Positions 26,130 to 38,200 of a stretch of 64,000 bases of DNA are shown piece after piece. This DNA comes from Lepas anatifera (lineage: Eukaryota; Arthropoda; Thecostraca; Lepadidae). Every line of letters starts with the position of its first letter. Within the stretch, counting starts at the first letter, position 1. The stretch is from positions 926,001-990,000 of the forward strand of contig JAOTON010001136.1 of assembly GCA_034440635.1 (NCBI GenBank), written 5' to 3'. The translations under genes were made by a program, and so were the position numbers. Below the pieces are notes generated by a model. That model saw only the letters and a program-made list of their open reading frames with translations. It ran no database searches and was not told where the DNA came from.

Positions 26130-26532
26130 ATGTCGTTCAATTAAGTGTAAATACTGAAAGCTTAAACGGAAGATTTGGTCTCCTGAAAGACCTGGGTTCG
26201 AATCCCAGCGTGGGAACAGCTTTCAAAGGCTGCAAAAATGTAACAGCCAAAGCTGAATTACCATTGCTGGAAGTACGGAGAGACCTTGACATGCAAATAT
26301 CCTCGCAGAAAAACCGTCGTCCAATTAAGTATAAATACCGAAACCTTGCAATGAAAATTTGGTCTCCTGATTGGCGTCGAGGTTAACATGCTGGGTCAGT
26401 AATCTGGAGCCCTGGGTCCGAAATCCAGTTTGGGAGGAACTTTCCAAAGCTGCAAAAGTGTAACAGCCGATAAGAAAACACCATCGCTGGAGGTACAAAG
26501 GGACCTAACAAGCAGCATAATATCCTCGCAGG
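26130..26532 (+). mobile_element. Two tandem SINE-like copies
   Basis: Both have aattaagt-taaatac, ttggtctcctg, a B-box-like GGGTTCGAATCCCAG or its variant, ctgcaaaa-tgtaacagcc, and end in atatcctcgcag. Copy 1 starts near 26130 and copy 2 near 26306. Copy 2 keeps a better tRNA-like head; copy 1 is deleted between the boxes. Confidence 0.55.
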
Positions 26533-27059
26533 CAGATGCCATTCTGTTCGCTTATACATATATATCCGGGATCACCCAGTAAGGAGTCGCGTTCAGCGTT
26601 CCGCGCCGCCGAGTGGATCAGAAGGCCGCGAGCGCTACCTACCGCGCGGCTGGGGCCGCGTCACGGCGCGCGGGCCGCCGGCGGCGCGTGCCCGGCAGAA
26701 GGTCGCGCCGCCGCCTGCCGCCATAATCGCTAGTTACGTCGCCTCGCCGATTAGCCAGGACGGCGCCAACAGCCCACAAAGGCGGCACACCACGCGGCTC
26801 TTTAACGGTCTGAATGGAGCGCAGTCAATTGCCACACGCCTGGACTGCGCTCCACGGGCGGTGGCCACAGCCTAGAGAGCCAAAAAGACTCAGCGCACTC
26901 ATCACCACATATTCATTCCAGATCTTTGTCTGGCAGAGATTAACCAAAAGATCATATTTCCACAATTGACAAAAAAGTTTTCGTATACGGAAAGAGATTA
27001 GCCTAAAGTAGAAAGGTGACGTGTTGGAGCGGCGCGGCGGGCGACAGAGTCGGACCCAC

Positions 27060-27260
27060 CTCCAGATGGCTGGCGTACTCGGCGGCCCGACGCGCGTTCT
27101 CGCTGCTCAGCTCCTCGTTCTTGAGCAGCAGTGCCTGGCCCAGCTGAGCGGCCAGTTGCAGGTCCTGCTCCTTCTGCTGCAGCCTGGCCGCCGCCTCCGC
27201 CTCGTCGGCGCAGCCCTCCTCCTCGCTGCCGGCGCGCTCCATAACCGCCGCGCCGGCCAT
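27060..27260 (-). CDS. Probable first coding exon of a CDR2/Centrocortin/BICD-type coiled-coil adaptor
   Basis: From the ATG at 27260 (a second ATG is at 27242) the exon codes about 67 residues. An acidic start (MERAGSEEEGCADEAEAAARL) is followed by LQQKEQDLQLAAQLGQALLL and KNEELSSENARRAAEYASHLE. It ends at a strong donor, GTGGGT (27054-27059). The AAQLG core matches the AAxxG motif (CC1 box) by which coiled-coil dynein adaptors such as BICD, TRAK and Spindly contact dynein light intermediate chain; DLQLAA-LG-LL is also the opening of the CDR2/Centrocortin family. Heptad-spaced leucines support a coiled coil. The frame stays open upstream to 27362, so the start is uncertain. The sequence 5' of it (27.37-27.70 kb) is GC-rich with a minus-strand CCAAT (27601-27605), consistent with a promoter. 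Downstream exons were not identified. Confidence 0.6.
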
Positions 27261-29198
27261 AGCCGACGGCAGGCGCGCCGCAGCACCTGGCCCTGTGCTG
27301 GAGCTGTCACCCCAGGTATTAGATCCAACTGACCACACGCCAGTCAGAAACGGCCGAGCCACCCGATCGTAACGCAGCGGGCAGAGAACGGTCCACCCCG
27401 GGGCACCAGGTCACTCCGCGCCTGACCTGGTCCGCATCAAAGTCTGCTGCACCACACCAACCTGGGTACCCCTCAGTGAGAGCACAGCTGTGTGACGGTC
27501 AGTGCACCTCAGACAGCGCAGCTGATGCGATCAGTCGACTGATCCGCCGCGCCAGCCCGGGCAGGTTCACCTGCGCCGACACACCTGTACAGACTGACTC
27601 ATTGGCCGAGTGGCGGCGCCGAGTGACGCCACGGGTCCGCCCGCTGGTGCTCGCCGCACTCGCACTCAGGTGCTATTGTTCCGCGCGAGTCTCTTGATCT
27701 GGATCAAGCTGACTTGAAATGGGCGCAAACGTCCTTGTCACCCGAGTTCATGCTTAAAATAACATGTGATGTAAAACAACACCAGAAAGGTGACTTCCTT
27801 TATTGACATAATGGGTGCATAGTCGCCACACTGCCTCCACTGCAAATGCCCATCAATGCACCAAGGCGTCAATTTTTTTGCGTACGACGGAACGCGTGTC
27901 AGATTTGCATACCCGGCATCACTACCAATCTTCTTGAAAGGCGTTTGAGGCACATCCCCAGAAATGCAGATATTGCAACTCTAAGACAACATTAACCATG
28001 TAAGACAAATCCAGTATGGACAATACTTCCGCAATAAATCACATATCACCTGAGTCTCAGGGAACATGGGGAATACCACCGCAATGTTCTGAGTGGCCAT
28101 CTCGAGGTTGCAGACATCTCTCCCACAAACACCACTCAGCCTCCATGCAACTGGCCCCCATCAGTCGACTCGCTAATCTACTAATGCTTTTCTTGGCGAC
28201 AAATCGACAAACAACTTCGCGAGGTCGCGCATTTCGGATCGGTCAATAGCTCGATGCGACAACGGAACCTTTCCTCACAAAACACCAAAAATGTAAAAAA
28301 CATACAAACACGCCTCAACCTTAAAAAGAGCAGGTCTCAGTATCCGAAGTCAGGCTTCCCGCCCAGGTTCCTGGATTTGCCAATCGGTGCCAGTCAGCAT
28401 TCTGACGAGACCGGGCATTGTCCAGCAGTGTTCTAAATCCCAGGAGGCTAGGTGGAGAGCGACACCCAGGCAAACCGAATTCTCCACTCAATGCCGCGCT
28501 ATTTTTACTCAGTTTTCCACTCACTTTTCAAGTAGAACTTTCTACCACAATTCAATAGTTCTGGTGTATAATAACTCATCGAAACATTGATCGTAAGGTC
28601 AAAAGTTCTCCCTCAGCTTTAAATAAAGGTTTAAATAGAGGTTTTAATTGACCTAATTGACTCATAATCTTGTAACTTTTGAATCTTTCACTCGCCGACT
28701 GTTTTCCAGTATGCGTTTCACACTCAGCACCCTAGCGCAAAACCAGTTTTGGAACACTGCTGTCCAGTGACCAATAGTCTCTGCATTCACCTCGACCGCG
28801 ACCTCATGCCACAATCGTCCCCGCAGGGTCAACCTAGGTCACCACAATCACAGGATGGCATTCGCGAACCGCGGAGACAGCGCAAACAGGACCATACTGG
28901 CCGTTGTCTGCCGGCAGAAGCGGTGATGGGACTTCAACAGCAGGGAGAAGATGACGCACGAAGGTCAGAAGACGAGTCTGACACCGTATTGACCAGTACA
29001 TACACGCAGACACACCGTGGGGCGAGCGTGACGCACCCAAACGATAAGCAGCGACTATCATTTGTTGTTTCATTGACCGGCAGCTTTGACGACGTCCCTG
29101 CTCAGGGAGTGTTTCCTACCGCATCGGTGGTTCATAGAACCAAAGGATGCGAGCCTGGCAATTGCTCACTGTTGATACGTGGTACCCAACTTGCGCTG
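27261..29198. other. Intergenic region: promoter side of the coiled-coil gene and PAXIP1 3' flank
   Basis: 27.3-27.7 kb is GC-rich and lies upstream of the coiled-coil exon; 28-29.2 kb probably holds the PAXIP1 3' UTR. Open frames in this stretch have no recognisable content. Confidence 0.45.
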
Positions 29199-29284
29199 CT
29201 ACTGCTGCTGGACGTAGCAGGAGCGCGTGTAGTCGATCATCTGACGCAGCACCGCGCTCAGCACAAACTCGGCGCTGTAGATCG
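29199..29284 (-). CDS. PAXIP1: PAXIP1 coding exon 17 (C-terminus of BRCT6, stop)
   Basis: This 86-bp exon codes the last 28 residues: IYSAEFVLSAVLRQMIDYTR, then SCYVQQQ and TAG. It supplies the final BRCT6 helix; the human protein ends in a very similar AEFVLTG segment. Acceptor GGTTTCAG; its two leading bases complete the codon left open by exon 16, and the total reaches exactly 4500 nt. The exon is too short for ordinary ORF listing and lies 12.45 kb downstream. Confidence 0.87.
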
Positions 29285-32200
29285 CTGAAACCAGACAGAT
29301 ACAGCGCCGTAAGATTTCGCAGCCATCAACTCAAAATGTATCCATTAAATCACACGAGTTCGGCGCAGTGAAGCTTCATCGCAACACAGTGACGCAACGT
29401 GTTTGAATATTTGATAAGAAGCCCAGGTGGATTTTGGCAGCGATCGATGGTTAAAATGCGTCTTTCCCTGGATGCTTGATATCAGAATCCTTGCTCTTTT
29501 CAAGCAGGCCTGAGATCGATTAGACAACAACTTTTCCTACTTTCTTTCGAACATCAAAGATGTATGTGTGCAAGCGTTTTACTTTTACTTTTAAGCCCTA
29601 AAACTGCATTGCAGTTGAGATCAGAGATGAAAAATTTGGAACTCAGAGAACAGATATGTCACGACCTAATGGTTTACCCTTCCAAAACTCGGTTGAACGC
29701 AGCAGGTTGATTTGAGAATGAACGGAGACTGCCATGCGCCACCCACTTCCTTCCTTTCTAACGCTAAGATGCACTACTGAACGCATCAACCAATCTAGCT
29801 TACATGTCAAGTAAATTTCAAAAGGCCTGGTCTGAAATGCATTTTATAGCTGCGCATAATTAATGTCACATTATTTGCATATCGGCTCCACCCGCATTAG
29901 TTCCGAGGTCCAGGCCCCGAACCCAGTTACATCCAGGGGAAAAAGTGTGTCCGGACGTCAAAAGCCCGCCGTCAGTCTGCCTGGCGTTGCGCAGTTACTG
30001 TTTTATCCCTCATACCTGATACCACTGAATAGAGATTGCATGATGAGCAGCAGGGCAATGTTTGACTTCACCTCCAGCCTGGTTATAACAGGAAATATTA
30101 CATCAAACGTTTGGAGCCAGCGGTAGGCAAAACGGCGACGGCGTCATCGGCACTCGTATTCGCACTTCAACCGCAGGCGCATGTCTGGTTAAGTGTGCTT
30201 ACGTTAAAAAACTCAGCCGGCTGACAATCGATAACTCTCGCATTGTCAAGGCTCGATCCCTCTAATATTCAGAAGGTCTACAACACACGATAGGCGAAAC
30301 ATAACATAAGACAAGTGCTCCAACATAGTTGGCGCTCTCGCCGGCCGATATTGACAAAACTGCCTGAAGCGAGCTGCTGGAAAGGTTCAAAGCTCCGCCT
30401 ACGTTTCCTTCCAAGAATTGCGTGTTCTGTGAAAACTTATTGCCCCTGGTGGGTGCAAAATTTTGTGGAAAATGGGTTTGAAGGAAGTATTTACAAAATA
30501 ATTATGATACAAATAAATCATTTCTCTCTGACAACTGTCCAAATCCGAAAGTCGAGCAGTGTCTACAGGACGAGTTCTGAATATGAGGTGCACGAGCCAT
30601 GAATGTTCGATGTACGAGTTACTAAGGTACGACGTACGAGTTAGGGAATGTACGATATACGAGCTATGAATGTTAGATGCACGAATTATGAATGTAAGAT
30701 TAACGAGCTATGAATGTAATATTTACGAGTTACTAATGTACTATGTACGAATGTATGATGTACGAATTACGGATGTACGACGTACGAGCTATGAATGTAA
30801 GATGTACGAATTATGAATGTAAGATGAACGAGCTATGAATGTAAGATGAACGAATTATGAGTGTACGATGACTATGTAGGAGTTGTGAATGTACGACATA
30901 TGAGTTGTGAATAAATATGTATGAGGTACGAAAATACGATGTACGGATTATGAATAAACGAGATATGAATGTACTATGTCAGGGTTTTGATTGGATTCAA
31001 TGTAAAATGCAAGAAAAATTAAAGGAACATCAGTAACAGAGAGTATAAGGGGCAGTTTTGCATTCGCTGTCGGGTAAACACGGACAAACTGTCACGCAAT
31101 GACACATATTTTATTGGAATTGGTGTCACCGGCCAAACTGCAAGAATAATGGCTATTGGCCTAGGCCACGCCACATAAGCATTCCAAACAACAGGCAGAA
31201 GTGTGCTTCCACTCTTCAACACTGTTTTTGACTCTTCACGACAACTAGGGATTAGCCAGTGACAGGGATAGACACAGGGCCAGTACGAGCAACAATGCGG
31301 CATGGCGAAACGCATGTGAGGCGTACATGCCGGCGAATAGGGGCTGCGACAGGGCGGAGACATGGGCCTCAGTGTGACAAGCGCACAGGTTGTGTAACGG
31401 CGTGCTCCGACGCCAGCTGTGGGGCCAACCCAGTTCTCCAGCCGGCTCCCACGGCGGCCAATTGGACCAGGCACTGCGCCAATTTATCTGCGGCATCGTG
31501 TCATTACGCGTCGCTTTACTGGAACACGACCAATTGCGCCGAGAAGAGGAGCCCGATTTCGTCAGTCACGTGGCGATAGCAGGCGCTGCTCCTTCAGATC
31601 GTTCAATTTCGCTTCCTAATTCTGGATGAGTGGCGCCCTGTTCGAGTTTGTGCGGACGCGCCACGTCCAACACCGGTCGGCAATCTTCTTACATATCCGT
31701 CAGCGGCTGATTCCACCAATTAGCGGCCATCACGGCCGGGGTGTTTCACACAATACAAAAAGGGACCACCCTCCCAGCCACGGGAGCGGAGGCGCCGGCA
31801 TCGACGTTATTGTACTTCAGACAGCCGGCGCTGCTGTATTACTTCAGCTCTTTGGCGAAGGCAATCGAAACTGCTTAAGGTCTGGAAAATATATGATGGG
31901 ACAATGTGCAATACATGACATCTACGAAGGCCGTGGGAGCTCAGATCCTGAGCATTGGTACACAATGTATCAATCGGAGCAGCTTCGTAGGAGCAACGCT
32001 AAAAGTGGTACTTGGCAGTAAAATGCGACACGCGTCGATTCTGGCGGGTTTGACCACGACACGAGACTTTTTAATTTGCCATGTAGCATCTTCTTTTCTC
32101 ATCCATAATTATCTTCATGATGTCTTCAATGCGCCATCTGTTTTCTACAGATTTTTCAAGACGAGACAAGTGTTCATTGTTTGATTTGTTTTTGAGGTGC

Positions 32201-35200
32201 ATGCATTGTGTCTGTCTGTCAATTTCTAATGTAGTATTTCAAGCTTAAATAGTCAGAGGGTGGTTCAGAATATACTGGGACAGGAATTGACACTCAAAAT
32301 ATCATATATCATAACATTGACTTATGTTATTTAAATTTGAAACCTTGCTTACTGCTTTAATTATGCCTTTGCTGATGAAAGACACGCACTCAAAATGAAA
32401 AACTTTCAGGCCCTGGATCTCACTGACCTGTCAGCATTTAGCATCCTTAATTCCTAAGAGGCAAATACTTTATGTCATGAATTAACGCATTGAAATTTGC
32501 ATACTATTGAAGAAAATTTGCAGTTACTAAATAGTTCATGTCATGAAAAAATTAATTGCAATTTGCTCATTGTTGCAGGAAACGTGCATTTTGGGTGTGC
32601 ATACTTTGCCACAATTTTGAGCCGGAGTCGACTCAGACCCAATGTTTATTTGAGTTGGAGTTGACTCGATTCACTTCTGAATTTGGGCTGAGTCGAGTCG
32701 ATTCACCATTGTCAACACAGTGAGTCGAGTCAGAATCAGAGCCGGCTTCTTAGCTGTGAGTCAGAGTTGAGTCAACTCAAGAAAATTTGAGTCATCAACA
32801 AGTCTGGTGCTAAGAGCACGGGTTCAACTGATACTTATCATCAATATATGTGTAAACTAACAAACCCCGCATCCTGAACGGACCACGACCAAATATATTG
32901 CAAGCAAGTGATCGAAGTGTCCACGGAACCGGGTACTTCCCACTTGACTGACTGATTATTTGCGCTTACGGGTGAGCCAACCTTCGTGGTCATACAGCAC
33001 CCATATCACTTTGTTTGTTTGTTTGTAAGTTTGTAAGTTTGTTTGTCAGTTTGTTTCACCCTAAAGAGTCTCGTTTGTATTAAAAATATAGACTTTCCAT
33101 CAAATAGTGTATCACTCACATTCTGGCCCTAACCACCGTCATTGGAGGAATAAATAGTCCAGAATAATGAGCCGTCGAGAGTCAATACTCCTTACTCGCC
33201 GCGTTGGCAGACGCCCGGCATTGGGGGCTGGGACATCACTTCCAGTGCCCACCTCGCACCCAGGGGCCCGGGAGCGCGGGGGCAGCCCAGACGTCGGGTG
33301 TTTAACCAGACGGATAACGGAAGCCCTCCCCGGCGTTTCGGGCCCGGAGGCCCCAGAGCACCAGAGCGGACCCGCCGATTCGACGTCAAGCGCCCACCAA
33401 CGCGGCAGGTATTTAACTCTTTATTTAACTTTCCCGTATTTAACTCGTATTTAACTTTCTTTCAGGTATTTAACGATTTATGGTAGAAAAAAATAATGCA
33501 CGACCGAACAACGACAGCGCCGAAGCACATAGGGGAAAGAGGGGGGTCACGGACACCGTAACGATGGTGTGAGTTTTCGATGACTTAATGAGCTTGTTTC
33601 GTTCCCATTTTTGCTGTAGAGATACTTCAGACATTTATCTACCACTGTGTAAGCAGCTATGTGTCTGTAATTATACCATAACAATTTGAGTAAAGTTTAC
33701 AAAAAAGTAACAAAAGTCCATTTCGCCTCACCTAGTGGGGTAACATGGTCACCCCATGGGGAAAGTTGGACAAGATGAATAAAGTGATCGAACCAGGCCT
33801 TAAATGTTTACATCTGCATCCACCCACTAGGCGACTGTTGTCTGCCGCGGGGAAGGAGGCATTTTTACCTTTTTCCGTCAAAGGGTCAAAGGGTCAACGC
33901 CTTTTCTGATTTTGTATGGTGGAGGATTAAAGTATCAAGGGCTGTCGTGGAACTGTGCATAGGCTGATCCAGGATCGCCGATCAGAGGGAGCGGCACCTT
34001 GCCGGGGGCGCCATCCGGATCAGGAGGTGGGCGCGCACCCAAGGGGGGGGCAGCGGGCCCGAACCCCCAAACGCTGTAGCTCCAAAGTGCCGGCTCGATC
34101 CATGTGGGGCGCCGAAGGCGCCCATCGAGGGGAAGGATGAGCCTTCACCTGAATTTTAGAGGCAGTGGTACGCTGACTTTCGACCCTGCACCCAACATGC
34201 CGCCCCCCTTCACTGACTTTGCTGCCCCTGCACCCAACGCGCCGCCCCCTAAAACAATTTGCTCTCACCCCCCCAGGATGCGAAAATACAAGTGTGCCCC
34301 CTCCCCGAGGAAAAATCTCGCCCCTCCACCGGCCTGCTGCCTCCTCTCGTGACCCTCCCCCAAATAAAAATCCTGGGTTCGCGCCTGCCAGGAGGTGCCA
34401 CTTTTGGAACTCAAAACCTATCAAGTGGGCGGCAAATCCTCTCGTAGGGCTAAGAGCGCTCCTCCCCCGCTTCTGAGGGGAGGGGTTGGAAGCGACACTT
34501 TAGAGGGCCCATCAATCTCTCAAGGGGGCACCGTGACCATTTCAGGGGGTGCTGAGGATCGAGGGGTACACCTGCCCCTGGATGACCCCCAAATTTAATT
34601 ATGTGTTCTCCAGCATTTCGGGCCCTGTGTCCCCCAACCATCAGCCAACACCACCTCCGCTCAGGTGTATTGCTGGACCCCAAAGCCCTTGATAAACATG
34701 TTTATTTAAGCTTATTTCATATAAAATCAAATATACTCTTGTGTGGGATAACATGGACACCATGTCCATCTTGCCCCACACGTGGTGTCCGTCTTACCCC
34801 ATTTTGCTCTTCCTAAACAAACTTGGACTTGAATTGGATGCCATTGCGATTATACAGTCAGCGACTGCGGTGAACAAAATGTAACATCTTGAAGAGCCAT
34901 ATTACGTAATACCAATATTGTATCTATAGAAACATCCATGCAATGATCTAACGAATTCGATTGTGAAAATAACACATGAGTTGCAGTTTCTACTTTTATG
35001 AAAATTATATAAGACCTAGAGAGCTTACCGGACCCAACGTTGCTCTGCGACCGACGCGCGCTAAAAGGAAGCGTATTACACGCTTTTCCCGGTCGCGGCG
35101 CTGTCAGTTCATCCCAAACAGGGGGTGTCCGTCTTACCCACGGTGTCCATGACCCCCACTTTCTCTTACCATTTAGGGTACTTCAAATTTTCGAACAGTT

Positions 35201-38200
35201 ACCTGAAAATAAAAATATAAGATGCTGTTGACATTATTCCAAATTATTCCCTCGATTGAAATTGCTACATGAACAACTGAGAACGTTTTCTCACTGGATT
35301 GGCATGTTCTCATAAATTAATTGTCCAGGACCACCACACCGTTTATCTGCACATCTGTCAGTTTGTTTGGAAAAACGATGTAACTAAAATTCCCCGTCCG
35401 TCAGTTAATTCCGCCTTCGCAGTTCCCCGGCCAAAGTCAACAAGCACACATGTCTGGCCGCTCGTTTTCGATGTGCATCAGCTCAGCGGGCTTTCACACA
35501 GATAAGACCCAGTGCCTAAACACTTGAGATCAGGAATGCAACTCTGTTTACTGTGGAGCGTATATCCAAACCGTAAAAACGGTCTGCAAAACACTTAGAT
35601 TATCCATAAAAAAACAAACTGTCACCATATCTGATCTGCCAAGATTCTTGCCGAAAGACACCTCTCGCATGCGTTTTTGTGACGTCGCCCAGCAGGAAGC
35701 AGGTTTTACCAGGCGTGCAGAGGCTTTGGTGTTAAACAGCATACAAACTGCAACTTAAAGGGAAAATTCCACTTTGTCGAAATTCTAAAACTGACAATTT
35801 ACGAGCAAAACAGCTGTGCATATCAGGACGGCACGTTCTGTTTCCAACTCCAATCGCTCAAAACAAAGACATCGCCCCTTGTCTTACTACGCTGGGTTGA
35901 TTCAAGCATCGAGTGTAACCACAAATCTGACAGCTTGCAGCGGCCTGCGACATGTAAGGTTGCGTGACCATACCATTTGTTAACGTTTATCCACATGACC
36001 TGCGGTGCCAGGGATTCTTTCATGGTTTGAAATAAGGTAGTTAGACACCCTAGTTTGAACTTTAAAGCGCACAGAATTTGTATAAAGAGAGCTTTGGGTG
36101 AAATGAAATATACCAACAGTAGTTTCATGTCACGCTCTAAAATAACTTATTTCAGTTCAAAACTCATTATAAAAACGGGACATTGTCTTTAAAGTGAATG
36201 TGGCACCTTGGTGCAATTTCAGACTGGGGTGGTTTTAGGGACATTTTTTATTGAAAATGATGAATTCCAGCTTACTTCCGGTGAAATTTGGTTTAAAAGC
36301 GTAATATTTCGTATCATTTACGTTCCTTTGCTAAAAAGGCTTTGTGCCAGATTGAACCTCATTGATTTGCATCACAAATGAGGCGTTCTTAGGTAAACGA
36401 TCTTTAGGGCCCACAAGAGCCACATTTTCTTCACACAGTTAAACATATTTCATGTTTAAAACTAGTCTTGGAAGAAAGCTATACGCGTCTATAGTCCCCA
36501 GTACCAAAGTCAAGTTTAGCATGCAGATTTCAAAAAGGTCCAAGGACGAAAAATGTGTCCACACAACGGGATCTGATCTTTATGTCGCGTTCCCAACATC
36601 ACCTCATTGCACGTGACCATCCAGGGAGGACGGGGTCAATAAGGGGTGAATGTCGACCTTTTTTCTCCACTAACGGTAAGTACTTGGACAACTGAAACAC
36701 CAATCAAGCGGTTTTGCGGCATGTTCTATCGCATTGCTATTTCAGTTCAAATCCAAACGTGAAAGTGCCGCATTCTCTTTAAAGGGAATGGACGGCCTTG
36801 TCAAAAAAGGACAATGTAAGTCTGGAAATCCGGAAATCATATTCTTAAAGTTTCAATCACTCAAAGCAAAAATATAGCCTTTTTCTTACAGTTCAAAGTG
36901 TTACCAAATGTGAATCGCTTGGGCTTGCTCTCAGCTTCGCTTTAACTACGAGCCTGGTCGCTGGGGTGCCGCTCGGAGCATATGAACGTTGCGACAGCGA
37001 TGTTATTGTTAACATTTATCACGTGACATCCATGGCAGTCAAGCATTTAGGATTTAGACCAATCAGATCGTTGCAACTGGATGGAAATGAATTCCTTAGC
37101 GGTTTTAATTAAGGCCAAAGGGGAACGGACCACTCTGTCCAAATTTTCAAAATAAGTAATTGTGGATCAAAAAGGTCCGAAAATCAGAAAACCACACCTT
37201 GCGAACACCTTCAATCACTCACAACAACATTGTCTCGTCTTACTACCCCGAGTTGACCAAAGCATCGCCTGTAGTTACGAATCAGGCCGCCAGGAGCGGA
37301 CTCCAGCATGCAACGCTGGAAACACGATGCCATTGGTTAATATTTGTCACGTGGCATGCACGGTCAGATTAAAAGGGATCCCTCATGATTTGAAATAGTG
37401 GAGCTGCACCCTTATTTTTTAACTTTCGAGGCGTGCAGAAATTCAATGCAGAGCTTAGGGTGAAATGAAATATCTCAAAAGCGGTTTCTCGACACGAAAT
37501 TGTTATCTCAGTTCAAAACCATTTATAAAGGCGGGACACTCATCTTAACTGATAGCCACCTTGCCTTTTTTAAGGGTCACTATCGCAAAGTGGCATCCCA
37601 ATGGAACAAAAGCAGCGCACGATCGTGTTGTAGATTGTGTCTGCGAACAGTGCACAGCCGCTCTCGATGTAGAGAGTAACTTTGCCAACTCGTACACAAC
37701 ACTTTTCACTGTTCTCTTGCATACATTAGGCCTGTTGGTGATTTTAGGCATTCTGGTGATATCTGGCCCAGCTGTGAGAAAACCTTATATCATGACCTCA
37801 TAATATTTACTTTTCTTTTCCACTGCTAACAAAGAAGTTCTTTTTAATAGCGAATATTCATATATACCTATTTAGGTAGTTTCTTCTGTAGGTATTTTCA
37901 GTTGATGATAATTAGGGTTTTAGGGCACTGCAGCTGCAGAGGCTATACGTGCCCGTAGGTATTTTCAGTTAACAGCAATGCAGCTTTACACATAGCATCA
38001 AGGTCTTGGAATACCAATAAAATTATAATAGCATTTAAAATATATCTCATTTTATCCGAAACTACTATGGGACTGATGCTCCATTGGCAGAACGTTACCA
38101 ATTGCAGGCCCAGCACCAAATTAGATGCCTGTTGATGACGTCATTGTTATCTGTAGTTGTTATACGATCCCCTGCATTAAAAACATACAATTTCTTAGGT

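Noticed and set aside
26180..26230. Possible tRNA gene (GGGTTCGAATCCCAG)
   Set aside because: No acceptor stem or complete D arm; the flanks repeat at 26306-26532 and identify a SINE-like repeat.
28749..29288. 179-codon plus-strand frame
   Set aside because: No recognisable motif, and it overlaps the strongly supported last PAXIP1 exon on the opposite strand.
31019..31474. 151-codon minus-strand frame in intron 16
   Set aside because: No homology recognised; overlapping frames of similar length exist on the other strand, which suggests a GC-rich chance opening.
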